DNA of 19,357 nt. Origin: Blastocladiella britannica. Its lineage: Eukaryota; Blastocladiomycota; Blastocladiomycetes; Blastocladiales; Blastocladiaceae. Shown one piece after another: positions 8,465-15,950 of the stretch (positions are counted from its first letter, which is position 1; each line of letters starts with the position of its first letter). The translations under genes were made by a program, and so were the position numbers. The notes under the pieces are model-generated. The model had not been told where the DNA came from. It saw nothing but the letters and a program-made list of their open reading frames with translations, and ran no database searches. The DNA is taken from contig MU624875.1 of NCBI GenBank assembly GCA_025349905.2, positions 1-19,357 on the forward strand, written 5' to 3'.

Positions 8465-10955
8465 ATGTTTTTTCTATTGAGGGCAGCACCACCACGACCA
8501 CCATTACCGCGATTGGCCCGGCTGGTGTCACTCGCGAACCGGGCGAGTACTCGACAGCGCGTCTCCGTGGTTGCGGAAACGCATTTTCCTGGGTCGTTGA
8601 TCCGGCACGCTTCGGTTTCCGCTACATTTACACCAGTACCAAGGCCGTCGATTCGTGGTTTAGAACCAGCACCCGCATCAAAAACGGATGAAAGGACCTC
8701 GCTGGCAACGCCTTTACTCTCTAAAATGTCCGAGATTGTGACGCGATCCCGCGGTACGGGCCTACCCCCATTTCATTCATCACAAACGGGTACTCAATAT
8801 ACATGGACAACATACAGCCAATCCAATCGATTTCCTGCACGTAGCGCATTCGCTGCCCCCGATGCGCGAGTGGTCCGACGCCGACCTTGTCTCTGTGGCG
8901 ACCACACTCCCACTGGTCCCGCTCGCATTGCGCGACGAGCGCGTGGAATGGAGCGAAGCCGTGAGCGTGGCTCTGGACTTGGCCGCCGCCGATCTTCCCG
9001 AAATGTCTGCTGCTGCTGCCACCCGCGATACCGCTACTATACCAGATCACTTGATTGACGTGCTGAGCGGCCTCGCACGCGCGATCGCTCGCCGAAAGCT
9101 AGCAGCGGGCCGGCCCGTCTTTGACGCACTGCACGCGCAGATGGCGGTGATCCATGATCCAAAACACTCTGCTCCCGACCAAAAGAAAACGCGTGCGCAG
9201 TCGGGCCTGGACGTGGCAGTCATGCTCATGTACCGGCACCTGGGCGACTCGGCGGGTGCATTGCAGTACTTTAACAATCACCTGCCCGAACCGCAATGGA
9301 CGGCGTACACGGTGGGCGTGGCCGCCAGCGCATTGTCGGTGTTGTACCGACCCGCCGACATTGCGGCCCTCATGTCGCGTGCTGTGGCACTGAACTTGGC
9401 CCCAGGCCGATGGGACCAGACTGCAGTCAATATTGCGTACTTGGAGTCGTTCACGGGCGCCGCACAGACCATGCAAGCGTTCGAGGCGATGGTGGCCGAA
9501 CGCGCCGGAGTCGCCTCACATAAACCGCCGGTACCACGACCGCGACGTGACTACCAAAACGACCAGTACGAGCACGACCCGCTATTCAACCGGTCAGTCC
9601 TGACGACGCTGCTGCGCAAGTTCTCGCGCGAGTCCAATGTCGCCGGTGCCGACCACGTGCTAGCGCAGTTCGAGGCCCGCGCGCCCGTGCCCGTGCAATG
9701 GGAGCCGGACACCGTGGTGGCCCTGACCACACTGTATGGCGCGACGGGCAACCGGCGCCGCGCTCTCGCCGTGTTCTGGGTCGCGCAACTGCCCCCACGC
9801 AACGTACCCGTGACGACGCGCATGCTCGCGCACGCGATTCAGGTCGCGGGAACATGCGCCAGCAACAGCAGCGGAGACCGCGAGGCCGCGGCAAAAGACG
9901 TGGACCGCGTACATGCGCTGGCGCTGGACTTGGCGGGGCACCGCCGTATATCGCTCTCGTCCATGTACGCCACGCTGGCGGTCAAGGCGTTTGGTAGCGT
10001 CTGCGGGGTGGACCGCGCACACGCCGCGTACGACGAGTTGCGGCGGCGCGGAATGCCACGGTCGCGCTTGTGCGAGGAGCACTTGGCGTGGCTCGACGCC
10101 AATAACACCACCAAGTACAACGGGGCCAAGTTCGTCGATCGTACCGTTAGCTCACCAAGGCAACAACAACCACAAATAAAACGAAGCGCGTTCGAAGACG
10201 CGCGCGACCAGCAAGTGATGGCCGAGGTGGCTCTGACCAAGGCCGTGCAGCAGCTCCTGGCCAACGGCGCGGTAGTGGATGCGCTCAAGCAGTGGCGTAC
10301 CGCCGCCGAGTCGCGCCCGGCCGGCGTCTCGGGTCCGTATCTCCTCCTCCTGAACCACTTTGCGGCCCGCGGCGACCCCAACAGCGTGGCGCGGATCGAG
10401 CGGCTCGCGGCTGGTCTGAACATCCAGCTATCCCCGACGGCCGTGCGTTCGTTGCCCTCGATCCGAATCAAGGCGTACTCGCTTGCGCGTGACTGGCCGC
10501 GGGTGTTTGCCGTATGGGACACGGACCTGGTGGCCCGTGGGATCGCTCCCGATGTCCCCGAGCAGGCACTGGTCCTGGACGCGTGCGGGTACGCTGGCGA
10601 CCGCGCGCGGCTGAATCGCATTGTCCGCTTGCTGGCGGCCGAGCCGTGGGGCGGGACCGACGTCAACGTGTGGACGTCGGCGGTCGAGGCGTTCTGCCGG
10701 ATCGGCGACCTGGATGCGGCCGTGGACGTGGTAAGGCGGATCGTTCCTGCCAAGCGACTGAGGCCTGATGAGCCCAAATTGCTGGGAACGCTGGTCACGG
10801 TCGAGCACGAGGCGAACCAACCTCTAAAACACCCGGGCGTGGTGGCGCTGCTGACCGAGTACCGCGTGGATCAAATGATGGCGCGGGACCGCAAGTACGG
10901 GTTTGCGGTCGAGGTTGCCGTCTCGCACTGGCGCCGCTCAGGAAAGGTTGCTTGA
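8465..10955 (+). CDS. PPR-like helical-repeat protein with mitochondrial-type leader
   Basis: The preferred model has exon 1 8465-8753 and exon 2 8845-10955, giving 799 residues. The N-terminus (MFFLLRAAPPRPPLPRLARL, then SLANRASTRQR) has many Arg and no acidic residue in the first 35 or so positions, as in a mitochondrial targeting peptide. Exon 2 consists of paired amphipathic helices of PPR style, for example NVWTSAVEAFCRIGDLDAA near residue 703 followed by VDVVRRIV and a PDE-type turn, and YATLAVKAFGSVCGVDRAHA near 471. Fungal PPR proteins bind organellar RNA and act in mitochondrial RNA processing or translation. That role is inferred from the family, not from a recognised orthologue. 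The intron (8754-8844, donor GTACGG, acceptor GTAG) joins two frames that are each open and coding-like; the longest exon-2 frame alone would start at 8862 and lose the leader. Spans such as HKPPVPRPRRD break the solenoid. A TPR-like solenoid is the alternative reading. Confidence 0.65.
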
Positions 10956-11075
10956 CTTGACACCAACAAAACAAAATATTTTTATCGCAGCAAAAAGGTG
11001 CAGGAAGATATAGCATAACAACCAGGGAGAGGATCGGCCCCAATAGAGATACACGAACAAGCAAAAATGACACCA
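10956..11075. other. Convergent 3' intergenic spacer
   Basis: These 120 nt separate the stops of the PPR-like gene (+) and the sterol reductase gene (-). A- and T-rich stretches (AACAAAACAAAATATTTTTATC at 10966-10987, on both sides of position 10977) suit 3'-end formation. No discrete polyadenylation signal can be assigned to either gene with confidence. Confidence 0.35.
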
Positions 11076-13040
11076 TTAGGCACGAGCCGACTTGTGGACC
11101 TTCTCCTGGACCTGCGGAAAGTACTTTTTCGCGTCGTACTTTTCGCGCACCTCGTCGTACGTGCGGTGATCGAACATGACCCGGAACTGTACGGGCGACG
11201 CGACAATATCCGCGTAGCATGCCGAGTAACCCTGCACGTCACGCACAAACTCCTCGATGCGGGCCAGCGTGGTCTCGTGGTGGAACGACGGTGCCTTGGG
11301 TACGCCGTACGCGCCAATGTCCACGTACAGCTGCTCGGACGGGTGCGGCGGCGTGAAAGAGCCACGGGGGGTGGTCGGCGGCTGGAACGCGTGCGACTGG
11401 TGGCCGTGCTCGGCCTGCGCCTGCTTGAGCACCGGGGAAGTGAACTGGCGCAGCGCCAACAGGTCCTCGGCGGGAGACAGCATGCGCATCGGGCACAGCC
11501 ACAGCGGGTACGTGTCGAGCTCGCGCTGGAAGAAATCAAGCGACGCGTCCAGGGTCGTGATCGGGACCAGAAGGTCCTGAACCACTTGCTTGGTCACCCA
11601 CAGGTGGTGCAGCTTGCCCGTGGTCGTCAGCTTGAGCAGCGCAATCTTGGGCGGGCCCGCCCACGCAAACAGCCACCGGTACCACGCCTGGTTGCCAAAC
11701 GGCACAATGTCGCGGATGGTCCAGAAGATGGACCGCGTGTGGCGGTGGTAGTAGTCGCGCAGGGGGATGTACTCGACAAAGGTACCCGACGGAGACGACT
11801 TGCCCAGGAACGACTGCACGTGGGTGAAGAACCACGGCTTGTACCAGCGCGAGATCACGTTGAGCTTCTGGTCCTTGGGCACCGTGGGCGCCATTTTACC
11901 CGTCATGACCACCGCGGTCTCGCGCGAGTACATGAGCGACTCGACGAAATCGTGGTCATTGTTGCGCGACGCCGTCTCAAACACCCGCGACGCCTCGCGC
12001 GTCGACGTGCACGGCGTGTACTCGAGCCGCACGTACGGGAGCGCGCGCACCAGCTTGATCTCGGCCGCCACCACAAACCCGATGGTCCCGTGCGACCACG
12101 GGATCGCCGCAAACAACTCCGGGTGCGACTCGGACGTGCAGTGCACCAGCTCGCCCGACGCCAGAACAATGTCGAACGCCGTGCACGTGTGCTGGAACAG
12201 ACCGTACTTGTGCGACGATGTCTCGATGCCGAACCCGTTGATCAGCCCACCGACCGTCAGCTCGTCGAGCTCGGGCAGCACCTGGATCGTCCACCCGCGC
12301 TGAATCAGCTCGCGGGAGAGCCGGCCCATATTGCATCTATAATATTTATTTGGTTGTCAGTATTTGTGAAAGAAAAAAAAGCGCAAGACGTACCCAGGCT
12401 CCACCAGCACAACCTCGCGCTCCTCGTCCACCTCAATCACGTCACGGAGAGCGCCGACATCGACGCCAGCCCACTGACTTTTGTAAATGGGAGCGCGGAC
12501 CGACATGACCAGGAACCCGGGCCGAGCCGTGCACAGCCGGGTAGCGCCGTTGGCCACGTGGATGCGCACCTGGTTCTGCACGTGCACCACGCGGTCGTGG
12601 TGGATCGCGCGGCGCACCGCCACGTCTCCGACCGCGGGCATCTCGCAGTCCAGCATCCAGTCCTGGACATAGTCCACCGCGTCCCAGACCAAGCAGATCG
12701 GGTTCACAATCACCGTCACAAACAGGCCGCGGTAGTCGGTGGCAATGTCCTGCAGCCAGTCCAGGACTGGCGCCACGATCGGCTTGGTTAGCGGGTACGA
12801 GGGCAGCGGCTTGAGGACCGCCACGGTCTTGTTGAACAGCGCCAGGGCCGCAAAGAACAGGGGCGTGGCCACCGTGAAGAACGCACGGGCCAGCGTCAGC
12901 AGCAGGCGCGTGTGCACTGCGAGCGTGGTTGTGGCGACCACCGGCTTGGTCGTCTTGTTACGGGGCTTCTTGGTCGGCGATGACGACGAGGTGCTGTTGG
13001 CAGTGGGAGCAGACTCGGCGGGGATCTGAGGGCGAGCCAT
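11076..13040 (-). CDS. DHCR24: Delta(24)-sterol reductase (DHCR24/DWF1 family)
   Basis: Family members are ER-bound, FAD-dependent oxidoreductases. DHCR24 reduces the sterol side-chain 24(25) double bond, and plant DWF1 works on 24(28)-unsaturated sterols. Exons are 13040-12394 and 12336-11076, giving 635 residues against about 516 in mammals; the excess is mainly a Ser/Thr-rich N-terminus. A hydrophobic segment lies at residues about 46-69 (LLLTLARAFFTVATPLFFAA), followed by the FAD-binding region with TARPGFLVMSVR, then VLPELDELTVGGLINGFGIE, SSHKYGLFQHTCTAFDIVLA, PWSHGTIGFVVAAEIKLVRA, YYHRHTRSIFW, PPKIALLKLT and LYVDIGAYG. The C-terminus ends KVHKSARA, like the KICKAAR-type end of animal enzymes. 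The intron (12393-12337, donor GTACGT, 57 nt) splits a Gly codon; joining gives VEPGCNMGRLS, matching the family. I chose the ATG at 13040 for its ACC-ATGG context. An in-frame ATG at 13202 would add a 54-residue low-complexity leader. Confidence 0.93.
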
Positions 13041-13290
13041 GGTTGTTGTTGATGATGTTGTTTTGGAACCAGTCTTGGTCGCAGCAGCAGACGCCGAGGG
13101 GGAAGAGTAGGCGGTAGACGAAGAGGTGGAAGGAGAAGACGACGCAGGGCGGGGAGTCAGGCCAAGCGCAGAGGGTTGGTGAGCTGCGACGACGGAGGGC
13201 ATGCAGTCAAGCGCAGAAGTAGCGATCAACCTCAATCAGAGAGGGTTGAAATTTGGCGATCGGATCGACGGAAGGGAGGGCAGTTTCGCC
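13041..13290. promoter_or_regulatory. Divergent promoter region between sterol reductase and DUF167 genes
   Basis: These 250 nt lie between the chosen start codons. If the sterol reductase uses the in-frame ATG at 13202, the gap shrinks to 88 nt and the left part becomes coding. The minus-strand frame is open and Ser/Thr-rich throughout 13041-13202, so the two readings cannot be separated without transcript ends. No TATA box is seen. Confidence 0.4.
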
Positions 13291-13803
13291 ATGCTTGCCG
13301 TCCACTTGGTACTGCTGCGAAGAGGCGGTGCTCGTACTTTGATGTCGTCATCTCCATCTTCATCGTCTAAGGCACGGCGTACCAACAAGATGTCTTCATT
13401 GCCATCGTCGTTGGTAACAGCACCATCAGAAGATGCACCACCGTTCGTGACTGTCAACTCTCGCGACCCGGGCAGCGTGCTCCTGCACATCCACGTCAAG
13501 CCCGGCGCAAAAAAAACGCAAATCTTGGGCATTGTCGGCGATCGCGTTGATTTACAGGTATTTCTTATCCGTCCAATTCAGGCGCGGCCATTGAATGGAA
13601 AGAAACAATAGATCGCCGCCCCACCCAGAGACGGTGAGGCCAACGACGCAGTGGTGTTGTACGTCGCGTCTCTGCTCGGCGCGCGCAAGTCGGACGTGGT
13701 ACTTGCCCGCGGCCAAAAGTCGCGCGAGAAATCAGTCTCCATCTCGGGCACCTCACTTGCAGCCGTGGCCGACGCTGTCCATGCTGCCGCTGCCACCAAA
13801 TGA
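13291..13803 (+). CDS. DUF167 / UPF0235 (YggU-like) family protein
   Basis: The family is small, widespread and of unknown biochemical function; human C15orf40 and bacterial YggU belong to it. Exons are 13291-13557 and 13612-13803, giving 152 residues. The domain reads LLHIHVKPGAKKTQILGI, GDRVDLQ, then after the intron IAAPPRDGEANDAVVLYVAS, LLGARKSDVVLARGQKSREK and SVSISG. This is the characteristic KPGA, AP-x-DGEAN and G-x-KSR-x-K order. The 54-nt intron (13558-13611, donor GTATTT, acceptor AATAG) falls between DLQ and IAAPP, and the join is exact. The part before the domain (MLAVHLVLLRRGGARTLMSS, then further Arg/Lys) resembles a mitochondrial targeting peptide. In-frame ATGs at 13201, 13342 and 13390 are alternatives. 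The stop lies 27 nt from the stop of the convergent IFT56 gene. Confidence 0.88.
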
Positions 13804-13830
13804 CACATGAATAGAAAAGGAAATGGATTT

Positions 13831-15863
13831 TTACATCATGGCCCCTCCAGCTCCAATCCACCGCCGGATCATGCGCACAATGTACTCGACCTGCGGACTG
13901 TTGGATGACCGCAGCAGCGCCAGCACCTCGCGCAATGCGTCGCGTGGCTCGCGGCCCTGCACCACCTGCTGAAAGACCCCCAAGCACGCGCCGCGTTTGC
14001 CCTCCCAGTGCTCGGGAACACCCGGATCCAGCCGTTCCAGAACATCAAACGCCTTGGCGGCCACCGCGTACTGCTGCGTGCGGTAGCTGTCGTGGGCAAT
14101 CAATTGCAGCAGCGTAAACGACTCGGACGACGTGTCCATCTTCAAGTACTCGTCCCAGGCCTGGCGTGCCTTGCCCGTCATGATATCTATTAGGACGTAC
14201 TCAGTACTTGACACCTTCAAATGAATAGGAACGGACGTACAGCACTTGGCCAGGTGCGAAATGTAGGTAAACTCGCAACGCATCTTTTCGTCTTGCACCG
14301 TCAACAGAGCCTCGAGTGCCTCAGGCCACGCGCCCAGAGCAGCCTTGGTCTGGGCAAAGTTGAAATTGAACGAGTCGTCGTTGAAAAAGTACGCCTTGAT
14401 CGAGTTGAGGTAAATGAGCACGTCGTCAAAGTGTCGCAACAGAAAGAAGCAACTGGCCATGCACTGGCGGCCGGCAATCGTGTCGCACTCGGACGCCGAC
14501 GACCCGACCAGTTGGAAATGCTGCTGCGCTTGCTTCATATGTTCGCGCGAGTCCTGCGCCTGGCCGAGCACTGCGTACACGATGGCCTTGAGTATGTACT
14601 CGGAGGGGGACGCCGGGTCCACGTCCTTCATCAGCTCGTACGCTGCTACCATGTCGTCGTGCCGCAAGTGCCACAGCGCCAGGTTCAGTCGCGCTTCCGG
14701 GACAACGTCCACCAGCGGTTCCAGAACCGAGAGCGCGCCTTCACCACCACGAAAGACGACCAGGTTGTGCCGCAGAATGTCGGCCGCAAACGTTTGTTGC
14801 GAGTGGAGGTTGGATCCGACTCCGCTAGTTGCTGTACCTGAGGACGACCCACCGCCAGAGCCGCCACCAGCAGAGTTGCCACTCGATCCGCCAGTACCCG
14901 CCGACCCGGACCCAGCCATTTTATCCAGCAACGTCTTGAGCTCGATTTCCGCCGCTTTCCCGTTATACAGTCGGAAATGGTTGCACGCCTTGAGGTTTCC
15001 GGCGGTGACGCTGTCAGGAGCGCGGCCCAAGTACAGCGCCAGCACTTCCTGGGCGACATCGTAGTAGTCGAGCTTGTAGTAACACAGCGCCAAGTACACG
15101 TTGAGCGCCAAGTACTCTGGGTGCTCAGCAAGCAGCCGCTTATAAATGTCAATCGCTTCCTGGTAGTGTCCGCGCAGGTAGTGGATCGACGCCAACGTCA
15201 GCTGGTCCTCAACTACATCTTGCAAGTGCTGGTGGTGGGTCATGAGCCGCTTCTCGTCGTTGAGCTTATGGCTCACGTGGAAGTGCAAGCGGTTTTGTAA
15301 CTTGCATTGTGGGCCTTTTTTAATATGAGGATCCGCATTACTTTTCACAGGTATTGTAAAGTATGATCGAGAAGCAAGTACCCTTTTTCGCATTGGCATC
15401 GGCCTCCTCGTACATGCCCAAGTAAAACTGGCACACGGACAGGTACAAGTACACGAGCGGATCGGGTGTGCCCGCGACTGGAGTCGCTGCTGCTTTACCT
15501 GGTGCAGCACCACTTGTCACAGCAGGCTGTTGCTGCAGATCCAGAACTGTTTGGTACACTTTGAGCGCCTTAACGTAATCCCCGAGATGAAAGGCCGCAA
15601 ACCCCGTCCATAACCAGTTATGCGGCTGGATCGCGGTTCCCGATGCCCGCTCAAACTCGAGCAGCGTCAGCGCGCCCGTGTAGTCGCGATCGAGCAAGAA
15701 CGATTCCAGTGTCGGCAGCGTCTTGGTGTTGGGACTACCGGCGGTGGCGGCGGCGGCAGCGGTGCCGGTCACGGCGGCGGTGGCTGCTTTGGTACGCGAT
15801 AGAAGCTGTTATATGTCATATTGTTAGTCGTAGCCATGATCCAATCTCAAGATTTTTTACCAT
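13831..15863 (-). CDS. IFT56: Intraflagellar transport protein 56 (TTC26/DYF-13)
   Basis: IFT56 is a TPR subunit of the IFT-B complex, which moves cargo along cilia and flagella. It needs four exons here: 15863-15861 (the ATG alone), 15805-15382, 15314-14241 and 14186-13831, giving 618 residues against about 554 in human. Joined ends read MLLSRTK, close to the MMLSRAK start of the human protein. Further matches are LLEFERASG, NWLWTGFAAFHLGDYVKAL, LQNRLHFHVSHKLNDEKRLM, EDQLTLASIHYLRGHYQEAI, ALCYYKLDYYDVAQEVLALY, NLKACNHFRLYNGKAAEIEL, RHNLVVFRGGEGAL, SASECDTIAGRQCMASCFFL, AFDVLERLDPGVPEHWEGKR and QVEYIVRMIRRW. Introns are 15860-15806 (55 nt, donor GTAAAA), 15381-15315 (67 nt, GTACTT) and 14240-14187 (54 nt, GTACGT). 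The last is stop-free and a multiple of three; removing it restores HLAKCYIMTGKARQAW. Extra length sits in a Gln/Ala insert near residue 110 and a Gly/Ser insert at about 275-316. Confidence 0.95.
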
Positions 15864-15950
15864 TTGATTTCTTGAGATTCTTGTAGGTGATGGGAAAAGA
15901 GAGAGTGACCATTGATGGGAAATATTCATATTTGAACCACTGAGAAACGT
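15864..15950 (-). promoter_or_regulatory. Short spacer holding the IFT56 promoter
   Basis: Only 87 nt separate the bZIP gene's stop codon from the IFT56 ATG, both on the minus strand. The spacer is AT-rich and holds CT-rich runs on the coding strand just upstream of the start. I see no RFX X-box of the kind that controls ciliary genes in animals. The promoter may extend into the last exons of the bZIP gene. Confidence 0.4.

Noticed and set aside
8862..10955. PPR-like gene starting at 8862
   Set aside because: This start leaves no leader and wastes an upstream frame with a clear targeting-type N-terminus that joins in phase through a GT-AG intron.
11067..12791. 574-codon open frame on the + strand
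   Set aside because: It lies antisense to the clearly conserved sterol reductase, is Arg/His/Leu-rich, and resembles no protein. GC-rich codons on the real strand suppress stops here.
13201..13290. DUF167 start at 13201
   Set aside because: The extra 30 residues contain several acidic residues and no family similarity, and would overlap the possible 5' end of the divergent gene. 13291 gives a more plausible leader.
15767..15837. Short minus-strand ORF from the ATG at 15837 (MATTNNMTYNSFYR...)
   Set aside because: It ends after 23 codons and is out of frame with IFT56. The ATG at 15863 with the 55-nt intron gives a family-like N-terminus.
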